Assembly (NCBI GenBank): GCA_000405805.1
Contig: ASPJ01000013.1
Coordinates: 1 to 32,501 of the forward strand
Direction of reading: 5' to 3'
DNA length: 32,501 bases
From: Fidelibacterota bacterium SCGC AAA003-L08
GTDB taxonomy: Bacteria > Fidelibacterota > Marinisomatia > SCGC-AAA003-L08 > D37C17
In this document: positions 8,121-16,521 of the stretch, one piece after another
Position numbering within the stretch: position 1 is the stretch's first letter
How the letters are laid out: each line of letters starts with the position of its first letter
Notes under the pieces: generated by a model
What the model was told of the DNA's origin: nothing
Seen by the model: only the letters and a program-made list of their open reading frames with translations
The model's database searches: none
Position numbers and translations under genes: made by a program

Positions 8121-9506
8121 ATGCACTTAAAATTATCAAAAGGGCATGATTTTAGGCTTTCGAATCATCCTTCTCAAGAAGTAATTGATGTAAGTGCAGA
8201 GGCTAGCCAAGTTATACTTCATCCTTTAGATTTTCCATATATAAAACCAAAATTATTGCTTAAAGATGGCTCTGAAGTTAATGTAGGCACTCCTGTTTTT
8301 ATTGACAAATTGAATCCAAACATTAAATTTGTTTCTCCTGTCTCGGGTAATATTGAGAAAATTGAATATGGAGAAAGACGTTCTATTCAATCGATTACTA
8401 TTAATAATGATTCTAATTATACGGCTATACAAGAGACTTCTCAAGAAGCAAAAGGTGAAGAAGGTGTTGAGAAAAACATATTGCCTATGGATAAGAATTC
8501 TTGGATTAATTCTTTAACAGAGTCTGGATTATGGACTCTTATTAGGCAGCGTCCTTTTTCAAAAATAGCAGATCCTGATTCTGCCCCAAAATCAATATTT
8601 ATATCATTGTATGATACCAGGCCTTATGGCTGTAATCCTGAGTTAGTTATATCATCGAATAAAGAATTTTTTAATAATGGCATAAAGCTTCTTGGAAAAA
8701 TTGCTGATTGCCCAATACATATTACGGCAGGTAGAGATTTTGATTTAGATTTAATTAATATAGGTAATCAACGCTCATGCAATATCCATAGTATTGAGGG
8801 ACCACACCCAGCAGGTAATGTAGGAGTTCAAATTCATCATATTGATCCCATATTGAGTAAAGAGAATATATGTTGGTATTTAGATGTGAATTCATTGATT
8901 GATTTAGGTTATTTTTTTGATCATAAAGGATATAATCCTTATAAAATTATTTCAGTATGCGGGGAAGATTTATCAACCCCAAACTTTAGAAAAATAGTTA
9001 AAAACCAATCTCTAGATTCTATTCTAAGTTCAGATGAAATTCAAACTAAAAACTATAGAGTTATTTCTGGAGATATGCTCTCTGGATCAGAAAAGGATCT
9101 TAATTGTGGAATTAGCAATTATGATGATATGCTAACGATTCTATTTAAAGATGAAAAAAGAGAATTCTTGGGATGGATTAACCCTGGATTTTCAAAATAT
9201 TCATTATCAAATACATTTTTATCTAAGCTACTTAGTAATCTTGTATTAAAAACAAATTCACGCCTAAATGGTGAGAAAAGAAGTATTATATCTTTTGGGC
9301 GATGGGAAGAAGTTCTCCCGATGGATATTATGCCAGAGGAGCTAGTGAAAAGTATTTTGATTGAAGATTTAGAGTCAATGGAAAATCTAGGAATTTATGA
9401 GTGTGCCGAAGAAGATTTTGCATTATGTTCATATGTTTGTCAATCTAAAACTGAAGTTTCTCAAATAATTAAAAGAGGGTTAGAGCTCTCTGCACTTGAT
9501 GTATAA
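8121..9506 (+). CDS. nqrA: Na+-translocating NADH:quinone reductase subunit A
   Basis: NqrA is the cytoplasmic, cofactor-poor subunit of Na+-NQR and lies near the quinone site. The N-terminus (LSKGHDFRL, then PVFIDKLNPNIKFVSPVSGNI) is the characteristic barrel-sandwich segment. The middle carries the RnfC-like fold with RPFSKIADPDSAPKSIF, and IHSIEGPHPAGNVG is a family hallmark. There are no membrane helices. At 461 residues the length is normal. It is the first gene of nqrABCDEF, 1 bp after the thioesterase, with no separate promoter visible. Confidence 0.95.
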   Translation: MHLKLSKGHDFRLSNHPSQEVIDVSAEASQVILHPLDFPYIKPKLLLKDGSEVNVGTPVFIDKLNPNIKFVSPVSGNIEKIEYGERRSIQSITINNDSNYTAIQETSQEAKGEEGVEKNILPMDKNSWINSLTESGLWTLIRQRPFSKIADPDSAPKSIFISLYDTRPYGCNPELVISSNKEFFNNGIKLLGKIADCPIHITAGRDFDLDLINIGNQRSCNIHSIEGPHPAGNVGVQIHHIDPILSKENICWYLDVNSLIDLGYFFDHKGYNPYKIISVCGEDLSTPNFRKIVKNQSLDSILSSDEIQTKNYRVISGDMLSGSEKDLNCGISNYDDMLTILFKDEKREFLGWINPGFSKYSLSNTFLSKLLSNLVLKTNSRLNGEKRSIISFGRWEEVLPMDIMPEELVKSILIEDLESMENLGIYECAEEDFALCSYVCQSKTEVSQIIKRGLELSALDV

Positions 9507-10661
9507 ATGAAATTTTTAAGAAATATATTAGATAAAGTAGAGGGAAATTTCACGGGAGATGGAAAGCTAAAGCGATTCTACCCGGTTTATGAAATGATTG
9601 ATACTTTTTTGTTCACTCCTTCTGTTCAAACAAAAAGTGCTCCATATATAAGGGATAGTATTGATCTAAAACGTTCAATGGTATTTGTTGTTTTAGCTCT
9701 TTTGCCGGCATTCTTCTTTGGTATGTATAATGTTGGCTACCAGGATTCTGTGATTAATGGTATTAATGCAGATATCATGGGAAATTTTTTAAAAGGTGCA
9801 AAAGTGGTGCTTCCAATTTATATAGTTGTATTTACAGTAGGAGGCTTCTGTGAATTAATTTTTTCCATAGTTCGGAAGCATGAGATTAATGAAGGCTTTT
9901 TAGTAACAGGTTTTCTGATTCCATTATGTTTGCCACCGACTATTCCATTATGGATGGTTGCAGTTGCTACTATTTTTGGCGTTGTAATAGGTAAAGAAAT
10001 TTTTGGGGGAACTGGATATAACGTGTTTAATCCAGCTCTTCTTGCAAGAGCATTTTTATTTTTTTCTTACCCTGTCTATATGTCTGGAGATAAAGCATGG
10101 ACAATAGCTAGGAATGGTGAAGATGCAATTACGCAGGCAACACCATTGTTATCAGCAAGTTCAAATGTAGTTGGATCCCCTGATTATGGAGTCGAATGGG
10201 CAGATGCTTTTTTTGGTCTTATCCCAGGCTCTATAGGTGAAACATCTACTGTTGCAATATTATTAGGTGCTATATTTTTAATAATTACAGGCATAGCAAG
10301 TTTTAGAGTGATGTTATTTACATGTATTGGTATGATTTTAACATCGTTATTTTTAAATAATATTGGATCCTCAACTAATGCTATGTTTCATATTCCTCCG
10401 CATTGGCATTTTGTTATGGGTGGTTTTGCATTTGGCATGGTCTTTATGGCTACAGATCCAGTCTCAAGTGCTCAGACAAATAGAGGAAAAACATATTACG
10501 GTTTACTAATTGGCTCTATGTGTGTGTTAATTAGATGTATTAATCCAGCATATCCAGAGGGAATGATGCTTGCTATTCTATTTGCTAATGCTTTTGCACC
10601 ATTATTTGATTACTATGCAGTTCAAGCAAATATAAAGAGAAGGAAAAATGGATACAAATAG
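9507..10661 (+). CDS. nqrB: Na+-translocating NADH:quinone reductase subunit B
   Basis: NqrB is an integral membrane subunit (384 residues, about ten helices) that carries a covalently attached FMN and riboflavin and forms much of the Na+ pathway. The flavinylation loop GSIGETSTVA is present, with the acceptor Thr at about 246-248. GGTGYNVFNPALLARAF and HWHFVMGGFAFGMVFMATDP are conserved family segments. The FMN is expected to be attached by ApbE, encoded downstream. The start directly abuts nqrA, and the 3' end overlaps nqrC by 14 nt. Confidence 0.96.
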   Translation: MKFLRNILDKVEGNFTGDGKLKRFYPVYEMIDTFLFTPSVQTKSAPYIRDSIDLKRSMVFVVLALLPAFFFGMYNVGYQDSVINGINADIMGNFLKGAKVVLPIYIVVFTVGGFCELIFSIVRKHEINEGFLVTGFLIPLCLPPTIPLWMVAVATIFGVVIGKEIFGGTGYNVFNPALLARAFLFFSYPVYMSGDKAWTIARNGEDAITQATPLLSASSNVVGSPDYGVEWADAFFGLIPGSIGETSTVAILLGAIFLIITGIASFRVMLFTCIGMILTSLFLNNIGSSTNAMFHIPPHWHFVMGGFAFGMVFMATDPVSSAQTNRGKTYYGLLIGSMCVLIRCINPAYPEGMMLAILFANAFAPLFDYYAVQANIKRRKNGYK

Positions 10662-11430
10662 TTCTACTAACTCATTTATTTTCCCATCCTTTCTAGCTCT
10701 TGTAGTTGCTTTAATATTATCGGTGGTGGCTTATATATTAAAAGATAATATTGATAAAAATATAGATTTAGATCAGAAGAAGAATATTCTTGTATGTGCA
10801 GGGTTTGATGTCTCCATCTTAAAACCAGATTCAATATTAGTTGAATACGAGAACCTGATTGATGAAATTTTTATTAATAACAAAGGAGAAATTGTATCTG
10901 GATTTAAAAAAGAAAACTTAAGTGTTACTGAAGATAAAAAACTAGGTGCCTTCATATATAAGCTGATACAGTCAGGTTCAGATTCTATTATAGTTTATCC
11001 CTTGTATCAGACTAAAAAGTCTAGCAGCATTCAGTCTGTAATTATTCCTATATCTGGTAAAGGTTTATGGTCAACCTTGTATGGCTATATTGCATTAGAA
11101 AAAGATATGGTAGATACTGTCAAAAATATCACCTTTTATAAGCATGGTGAAACTCCAGGTCTTGGAGGCGAGGTTAATAGTGAAAGATTTCAACTTCAAT
11201 TTAAATCAATAGATAAAAATGGGGATATTAAAAAAGCAGAAGATAGAAAGACAATATTTTCAGAGAATGCATTAGAATCAATAACCTTGGTTAAGCCAGG
11301 TTTGCCAAAGAACAAGCATCAAGTAGATGGCCTTAGTGGGGCGACAGTTACATCAGATGGGGTGACTGATTTTTTAAAACGAGATTTACAAAAATATAAA
11401 CCATATTTTGATAGACAGAGAAGTAGATGA
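10648..11430 (+). CDS. nqrC: Na+-translocating NADH:quinone reductase subunit C
   Basis: NqrC (260 residues) has one N-terminal membrane helix (residues about 10-30) and a periplasmic FMN-binding domain. The covalent-FMN motif DGLSGATVTS lies near residue 229-236, with the SGAT Thr at about 233 as the expected phosphoester site. GETPGLGGEV is the conserved glycine-rich segment of the domain. AGAAGGA precedes the ATG as a ribosome-binding site. It overlaps nqrB by 14 nt and nqrD by 4 nt (ATGA). Confidence 0.96.
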   Translation: MDTNSSTNSFIFPSFLALVVALILSVVAYILKDNIDKNIDLDQKKNILVCAGFDVSILKPDSILVEYENLIDEIFINNKGEIVSGFKKENLSVTEDKKLGAFIYKLIQSGSDSIIVYPLYQTKKSSSIQSVIIPISGKGLWSTLYGYIALEKDMVDTVKNITFYKHGETPGLGGEVNSERFQLQFKSIDKNGDIKKAEDRKTIFSENALESITLVKPGLPKNKHQVDGLSGATVTSDGVTDFLKRDLQKYKPYFDRQRSR

Positions 11431-12035
11431 GTAGTCGAAAAATATTTCAAGATCCGCTAATCAGTGATAATCCTATAACAAGACAAGTCTTAGGCATATG
11501 TTCTGCATTAGCTGTAACAGTTAATCTTGAGCAAGCTACAGTTATGAGTATAGCTGTTACATTTGTTTTATGTTCCTCAAATGTTATAGTATCTATGTTA
11601 AGGCGATTTATTCCTTCAAATATTAGAATTATTATTCAAATGACAGTTATAGCATCGTTGGTTGCCCTTGTAGACTTATTATTAAAAGCATATGCATATG
11701 ATATAAGTAAGGATCTTACTGTTTTTATTGGATTGATTATCACAAATTGTATTGTAATGGGTAGAGCTGAAGCATTTGCAATGAAAAATAATGTATTCTC
11801 ATCATTTTTAGATGGGCTTGGAAACTCATTAGGATACGGGGGGATATTGCTAATTGTTGCATTTTTTAGAGAGCTGTTTGGTAGTGGAACTATTTTTGGA
11901 ACTCAAGTTGTTTCAGATTCTTTTATTGCATCAGGATACAATAATGGTTTGATGCTTCTTGCTCCAGGCGCATTTATTGTACTTGGGATTATAATTTGGA
12001 TTCAGCGATCACTTACTAATTATGTGGAAGAATAG
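11427..12035 (+). CDS. nqrD: Na+-translocating NADH:quinone reductase subunit D
   Basis: NqrD (202 residues, six helices) is one of the paired inverted-topology membrane subunits of Na+-NQR, homologous to RnfE. Together NqrD and NqrE coordinate an intramembrane iron centre through conserved cysteines. Here LGICSALAVT and IGLIITNCIVMGRAEAFAM hold the expected Cys residues. DGLGNSLGYGGILLIVAFFRELFGSG is conserved with characterised NqrD (given here as landmark, about residues 129-155). Overlaps nqrC as ATGA and abuts nqrE. Confidence 0.96.
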   Translation: MSSRKIFQDPLISDNPITRQVLGICSALAVTVNLEQATVMSIAVTFVLCSSNVIVSMLRRFIPSNIRIIIQMTVIASLVALVDLLLKAYAYDISKDLTVFIGLIITNCIVMGRAEAFAMKNNVFSSFLDGLGNSLGYGGILLIVAFFRELFGSGTIFGTQVVSDSFIASGYNNGLMLLAPGAFIVLGIIIWIQRSLTNYVEE

Positions 12036-12656
12036 ATGGAATATTATTTAAGTTTATTAACTACATCAATTTTTATTGAAAATATATTATTAGCATATTT
12101 CTTAGGAATGTGTTCATTTTTAGCAATATCAAAGAATATTGATACATCTATAGGTTTAGGGCAAGCTGTAATATTTGTTAACACGCTTACGGTTCCTTTG
12201 AATTGGTTTATATTAAAATACTTGCTAGAAGAAAATGCATTATATAATTGGACAAAAATAGAGGCATTCCAGGGTGTTGATTTAACTTTTTTAGTTTTTT
12301 TAACTTTTATTGCAACTATTGCTGCTTCTGTTCAGTTAGTTGAGATGATAATGGATAGATATAGTCCTGGCCTATATAATTCTTTAGGTATATTCCTCCC
12401 CTTAATTACAGTGAATTGTGCTATTTTAGGTTCATCTTTATTTATGAGAGAGAGGCAAATGAATCTTATAGATTCTATTGTTTTTGGATTTGGCTCTGGT
12501 GTTGGCTGGGCGCTGGCTATTGTAACGATGGCTGCTATTCGCTATAAACTTAGATATTCAAATATTCCGAACGGATTGAGAGGCTTAGGTATTACTATGA
12601 TATTAACAGGCCTAATTGCGTTGGCGTACTTATTATTTTCAGGAGTAAAATTATAA
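12036..12656 (+). CDS. nqrE: Na+-translocating NADH:quinone reductase subunit E
   Basis: NqrE (206 residues) is the partner of NqrD and homologous to RnfA. Expected cysteine segments for the shared iron centre are present: YFLGMCSFLAISK near the N-terminus and ITVNCAILGSSLF in the middle. IFVNTLTVPLNW and FGSGVGWALAIVTMAAIR are further family landmarks. It follows nqrD with no gap, and its TAA overlaps the nqrF ATG by one base (TAATG). Confidence 0.96.
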   Translation: MEYYLSLLTTSIFIENILLAYFLGMCSFLAISKNIDTSIGLGQAVIFVNTLTVPLNWFILKYLLEENALYNWTKIEAFQGVDLTFLVFLTFIATIAASVQLVEMIMDRYSPGLYNSLGIFLPLITVNCAILGSSLFMRERQMNLIDSIVFGFGSGVGWALAIVTMAAIRYKLRYSNIPNGLRGLGITMILTGLIALAYLLFSGVKL

Positions 12657-13903
12657 TGAATGTATTTACAACATATCCTTCTGTATTTGCATCTATAGCA
12701 GTTTTATTATTTATTATTTTATTTTTAGTATTTTTAATTACTTTGGCAGAAAAAAAGTTATTACCTGATGGTGATGTTAAGATAACAATTAATGAAGATG
12801 ATGAAAAATCTCCTATGGTTAGGCCTGGATCTACATTGTTATCTGCATTGTCATCTCAGAGTATTTTTATACCATCTGCATGTGGAGGGGGAGGAACATG
12901 TTCAATGTGTAAATGTCAAGTTTTAGATGGAGGAGGAGACATTCTGCCAACTGAAGTATTTTATTTTTCTAGGTCTGAAGTTAAAGATAATTGGCGTTTA
13001 GCTTGTCAAGTGAAGGTTAGGAATGATATGAAGATCCAAATCCCTGAAGAGATTTTTAATGTCAAAAAGTGGGAGTGCGAAGTTATTTCGAATCATAATG
13101 TTGCAACATTTATAAAAGAGTTAGTGCTTAAACTCCCCAATGGTGAAAATCTAAATTTTAAGGCAGGAGGATATATACAGATAGAGTACCCTAAGTTTAA
13201 TTTAACATATGATCATATGGATATTGAAAAAGAATATCATGAAGATTGGGATAAATTTAATTTATGGGGGTTAAAACTAGATAATAAAGAAGAAGGATTT
13301 AAGGCGTATTCCATGGCAAATCATCCTGCAGAGGGGAATACTATTAAACTTAATGTGAGAGTTGCAACACCACCACCACCACTTTGGGATAAAGTGCCTC
13401 CAGGAGTTGCATCATCGTATATTTTTAATTTAAAACCAGAAGATAAGGTCACTATATCAGGTCCTTATGGAGACTTTTTTGTTAAGGATACAGATAGAGA
13501 GAAAATATATATTGGAGGTGGTGCTGGAATGGCTCCATTGAGATCGCATTTATTTCATCAATTCCATACTCAGGACACAAACAATAAAGTGTCATATTGG
13601 TATGGAGCAAGATCTCTTCGCGAAATGTTCTATGACGATGAATTTAAGGCAATTTCTGATAAAAAATCTAATTTCAGTTATAATGTAGCACTTTCAGATG
13701 CATTGCCTGAAGATAATTGGAAAGGTCATACAGGGTTTATTCATCAAGTCTTATATGATAATTATTTAAAAAACCATGAAGACCCTACTGAAGTAGAATA
13801 TTACATGTGTGGACCACCGCCAATGATAAATGCAGTGAAGAAGATGCTTTATGATTTAGGTGTTGAACCTGATATGATAGCGTTTGATGACTTTGGCGAA
13901 TAG
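12656..13903 (+). CDS. nqrF: Na+-translocating NADH:quinone reductase subunit F (NADH dehydrogenase)
   Basis: NqrF (415 residues) is the NADH-oxidising entry subunit. It has an N-terminal membrane anchor (residues about 8-30) and a [2Fe-2S] ferredoxin domain with Cys76, Cys82, Cys85 and Cys117 (SACGGGGTCSMC...LACQ). The ferredoxin-reductase domain shows the FAD motif AYSMANHP and the NADH motif GGGAGMAPLRSH, followed by the terminal YYMCGPPPM and FDDFGE. A Lys replaces the usual Arg before AYS. All redox ligands are intact. The stop overlaps the start of apbE by 17 nt, so cofactor attachment is coupled to the operon. Confidence 0.97.
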   Translation: MNVFTTYPSVFASIAVLLFIILFLVFLITLAEKKLLPDGDVKITINEDDEKSPMVRPGSTLLSALSSQSIFIPSACGGGGTCSMCKCQVLDGGGDILPTEVFYFSRSEVKDNWRLACQVKVRNDMKIQIPEEIFNVKKWECEVISNHNVATFIKELVLKLPNGENLNFKAGGYIQIEYPKFNLTYDHMDIEKEYHEDWDKFNLWGLKLDNKEEGFKAYSMANHPAEGNTIKLNVRVATPPPPLWDKVPPGVASSYIFNLKPEDKVTISGPYGDFFVKDTDREKIYIGGGAGMAPLRSHLFHQFHTQDTNNKVSYWYGARSLREMFYDDEFKAISDKKSNFSYNVALSDALPEDNWKGHTGFIHQVLYDNYLKNHEDPTEVEYYMCGPPPMINAVKKMLYDLGVEPDMIAFDDFGE

Positions 13904-14891
13904 TTTATTTAAATACATATTTGTATTAGCTTTTACTCTATCTTGTTCTCAAAACAATAAATATATTACGTTAGATGGTGATACTATGGGCACCACCTAC
14001 ATCATTAAATACTCGAAAAATGCTATATCAGAAAATAAACTAAAACTAGGTGTGAATAATATTTTAAAAAACATTAATACACAGATGTCTACATATGATT
14101 TAGATAGTGAGATATCTTCTTTTAATGACATGCCTGCAGATTCATCAATTAAAATATCAGATGATTTTTACTATGTATTAGAAAAATCTAAGTATTATTA
14201 TGATATATCAAATAGCCAATTTGATATCACTGTTAATAGTTTGTCTGCGATTTGGGGGTTTAATAACAGGGTTTTTACAAAACCTTCAGATAAACTTATA
14301 AATACTACTTTAAATATTGTAGGGTTTGATAAAATTGAATTGTTGGATGATAATAGGATATCAAAGAAGAATAGTGAATTAGAAATTAGTCTTAATGCAA
14401 TAGCTAAAGGATATGCTCTAGATAAAATATCTCAATATTTTGATAATAATGGTATTGAGAATTATATGATTGAGATAGGTGGGGAAGTGAAGGTTAAGGG
14501 AGAGAACCCAAACAAACAGGATTGGGTAATTGCTATTTCTTCTCCTGACTCTAGAAATGAGGATTATCTAAAATTTATTCATCTGAAGCAGGGGGCTATG
14601 GCTACTTCTGGAGATTACAGAAATTTCATGATTCATGATTCAGTTTCTTATTCTCATATAATTAATCCTAAAACAGGTTACCCAACAACTAATAATGTTG
14701 TTTCTGCGACAGTTATTGCTGATAATTGCATTGATGCTGATGCACTAGCAACAATCTTAAATATCATGGATATTAATAAAGGGATACAGCTTATCAATCG
14801 TTTAGATAAGGTTGAATGCTTTATAGTTGAGAGAATTGGAGAGAAATTTAATTATTACTATTCAGAGAATATGGAGAAATATATTAATTAG
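13887..14891 (+). CDS. apbE: FAD:protein FMN transferase
   Basis: ApbE moves FMN from FAD onto a Thr of target proteins, here expected to be NqrB and NqrC. Signatures are DGDTMGTTYIIKYS at the N-terminus, AIAKGYALDKI, EIGGEVKVKGENP and the flavin/Mg2+ segment GAMATSGDYRNF...SHIINPKTGYP. The first 20 residues form a hydrophobic export signal ending in a Cys (FTLSC), so a lipoprotein is likely although the lipobox is not ideal. I prefer the ATG at 13887 over a TTG at 13884. It overlaps nqrF by 17 nt and converges on nqrM with an 8 bp overlap. Bases from 14781 onward recur inverted at the window end. Confidence 0.94.
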   Translation: MTLANSLFKYIFVLAFTLSCSQNNKYITLDGDTMGTTYIIKYSKNAISENKLKLGVNNILKNINTQMSTYDLDSEISSFNDMPADSSIKISDDFYYVLEKSKYYYDISNSQFDITVNSLSAIWGFNNRVFTKPSDKLINTTLNIVGFDKIELLDDNRISKKNSELEISLNAIAKGYALDKISQYFDNNGIENYMIEIGGEVKVKGENPNKQDWVIAISSPDSRNEDYLKFIHLKQGAMATSGDYRNFMIHDSVSYSHIINPKTGYPTTNNVVSATVIADNCIDADALATILNIMDINKGIQLINRLDKVECFIVERIGEKFNYYYSENMEKYIN

Positions 14892-15602
14892 AGTTATTGG
14901 AATCAACTAACATCTTCAACTTGCATTTTATTTTTTCTGTATTTGAACAAGTGCAGTTTTCTGAAATTCCGCCGCAAGAACCTTTGATTTCATTATTAAA
15001 AAAAATAGTTCCTAAACTGAGAAGAAATATTGAAAAAACTATTACAAATATTGTTAAAATTAGGGTAGCCATAATTGTAAAATTAATTAATAATAAGACA
15101 AAGTGTTGTATAAAAAAATAATTATCATATTTATATTAAGCAGTTTATTGTATCCTAGTTCAGGAACCGAGGCTTCTTTTCCTCTGTTTAGTATTATTCC
15201 ATTTATAGGGATATTATTATCTATTGCATTAATACCTCTTGTGAATCATCATTTTTGGGAATCGCATTATGGAAAAATTTCTTTATTCTGGGGATTATCA
15301 TTTCTGCTACCAGTATTATTTGTTTTTGGCTTTAGATTTACAGCTCATAATTTAGCACATACAGCGTTGCTAGAATATTTTCCATTTATCATTCTCTTGT
15401 TTGCTTTGTTTACTATCTCAGGAGGTATTCAGATAAAGGGAACTTTAGTTGGAACTCCAAAATTAAATTCATATTTAATATTATTAGGGACAATGCTTGC
15501 GTCATTGATAGGCACTACTGGTGCAGCGATGCTTCTCATAAGACCCATTATTAGAGCAAACAAGTATAGAAAACATAAGGTCCATATTATTGTCTTTTTT
15601 AT
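14781..15602. repeat. Inverted repeat, left arm (822 bp)
   Basis: Bases 14781-15602 are the reverse complement of 31680-32501; paired positions sum to 47282. I saw no mismatch. The arm holds the 3' end of apbE, all of nqrM and the first 500 bp of nhaD. Identity stops at 15602/31680: the left arm continues with CTTTCAG (prfB), the right arm with the genuine nhaD sequence. Confidence 0.95.
14884..15072 (-). CDS. nqrM: Na+-NQR maturation factor NqrM (DUF539), first copy
   Basis: This 62-residue protein has one N-terminal membrane helix (residues 3-25) followed by a cysteine-rich tail with GSCGG at 31-35 and Cys33, Cys40, Cys42 and Cys50. This matches NqrM, the small factor needed for iron insertion into the NqrD/NqrE centre of Na+-NQR. 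The usual gene order nqrF-apbE-nqrM is kept, but nqrM is on the opposite strand, its end overlapping the apbE stop by 8 bp. Its start is only 30 bp from the divergent nhaD start. An identical copy lies at 32210-32398 within the inverted repeat. Confidence 0.9.
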   Translation of the reverse strand: MATLILTIFVIVFSIFLLSLGTIFFNNEIKGSCGGISENCTCSNTEKIKCKLKMLVDSNNSN

Positions 15603-15618
15603 CTTTCAGTTCTTCTAA
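15103..15618 (+). pseudogene. nhaD: Truncated copy of Na+/H+ antiporter NhaD, joined to prfB sequence
   Basis: From a GTG (followed by TTG) start the first about 166 residues are identical to the complete antiporter at 30791-32179, up to KVHIIVFFI. The frame then leaves nhaD and ends five codons later in sequence that is antisense to prfB. Two-thirds of the protein is missing, including the conserved GDPP and DNAP segments, so this copy cannot work. The break coincides with the inner end of the inverted repeat, so I read it as a chimeric join and not as a decayed gene. Confidence 0.85.
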
Positions 15619-16512
15619 ATGACGTTGATATAATTTTGACCTAAGCATTTTTAATGCATTATTTTTATTATTTAGCTGACTTCTTTGATTCTGACATTGA
15701 ACTATTATTCCTGTTGGAATATGCGTAAGTCTAACAGCTGAATCCGTTTTATTAACATGTTGACCACCAGCACCACTAGCACGATAAGTATCTATTTTAA
15801 GATCCTTGTCATTTACCTCAATCACAACTTTATCATCTGATAAAGGAGACAGAAATATAGAGGCAAAAGATGTATGTCTTTTAGAATTGCTATTAAATGG
15901 AGAAATTCTTACTAATCTATGAATACCAATTTCTGATTTTAAATATCCATAAGAGTATCGACCTTTAATTTCAATAGACACCTCCTTAACTCCAGCCTCA
16001 TCTCCTTCTTGAAAACTAAGAACTGAAAATGAATAATCATGCATTTCGCACCACCTGCTATACATTCTATAAAGCATGTTTGCCCAATCTTGAGAATCAG
16101 TCCCACCTGCCCCAGAGTGTATCGTTAAAATTGCATCCTGTTTATCTTCTGGTAAATTAAGTAAATTTAAAAATTCCATTTTCTTAATTAAACTTCTAAA
16201 TTTTCCAAGTGAATTTTCAATTTCCCTATCTAATTCAGGCTCTTCTTCAACAATAGAAATAAATATTGAAAGTTCTTCATAACTATCATCTAGCTGTTTC
16301 CAGCTATTTAGTTGATTTTCAATAGAACTTATTTTCTTTAATATTTTCTGTGCTTTACTTCTATTCTCCCAAAAATTTTTTTCCAGAGTAATAGTTTTTA
16401 ATTTTTCTAAATCTCCAGATACAGAAATATCATTGAAAGCTGATTTAATATCTTTGTATTGATTCTCAAGTTTTTGAAATTCATCTGTAATTTTTTTAAG
16501 CTCTAGCATCAT
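15502..16512 (-). CDS. prfB: Peptide chain release factor 2, C-terminus replaced at chimeric junction
   Basis: RF2 frees the finished peptide at UGA and UAA stops. Seen in order: an N-terminal coiled-coil domain, HSGAGGTDSQDWANML, the UGA-recognition tripeptide SPF in LVRISPFNSNSKRHTSF, and the catalytic GGQ in ASGAGGQHVNKTDSAVR. Real RF2 sequence runs for about 307 residues, to LEELKDKKD. The last 29 codons of the open frame are antisense nhaD. Compared with 365 residues in E. coli, about 60 C-terminal residues are missing. No programmed +1 frameshift is needed: the zero frame runs straight through the N-terminus. The start ATGATG lies 9 bp after folP. TGA stops are used in this genome (nuoJ, nqrC, ispH), so a broken RF2 is unlikely to be real. 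Confidence 0.9.
   Translation of the reverse strand: MMLELKKITDEFQKLENQYKDIKSAFNDISVSGDLEKLKTITLEKNFWENRSKAQKILKKISSIENQLNSWKQLDDSYEELSIFISIVEEEPELDREIENSLGKFRSLIKKMEFLNLLNLPEDKQDAILTIHSGAGGTDSQDWANMLYRMYSRWCEMHDYSFSVLSFQEGDEAGVKEVSIEIKGRYSYGYLKSEIGIHRLVRISPFNSNSKRHTSFASIFLSPLSDDKVVIEVNDKDLKIDTYRASGAGGQHVNKTDSAVRLTHIPTGIIVQCQNQRSQLNNKNNALKMLRSKLYQRHLEELKDKKDNNMDLMFSILVCSNNGSYEKHRCTSSAYQ
15592..15603. other. Chimeric junction between nhaD and prfB
   Basis: The 11 bases GTCTTTTTTAT (15592-15602) can be read as nhaD on the plus strand or as the Lys-Asp-Lys-Lys-Asp part of prfB on the minus strand. Left of it the sequence is nhaD, right of it prfB, and both genes are cut. A short shared sequence at a strand-switching join is typical of template-switch chimeras. 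Confidence 0.8.
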
Positions 16513-16521
16513 AGTATCAAG

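Noticed and set aside
14897..15121. 74-codon plus-strand frame between apbE and nhaD (also at 32161-32385)
   Set aside because: It is antisense to nqrM, whose membrane helix and GSCGG cysteine pattern are recognisable.
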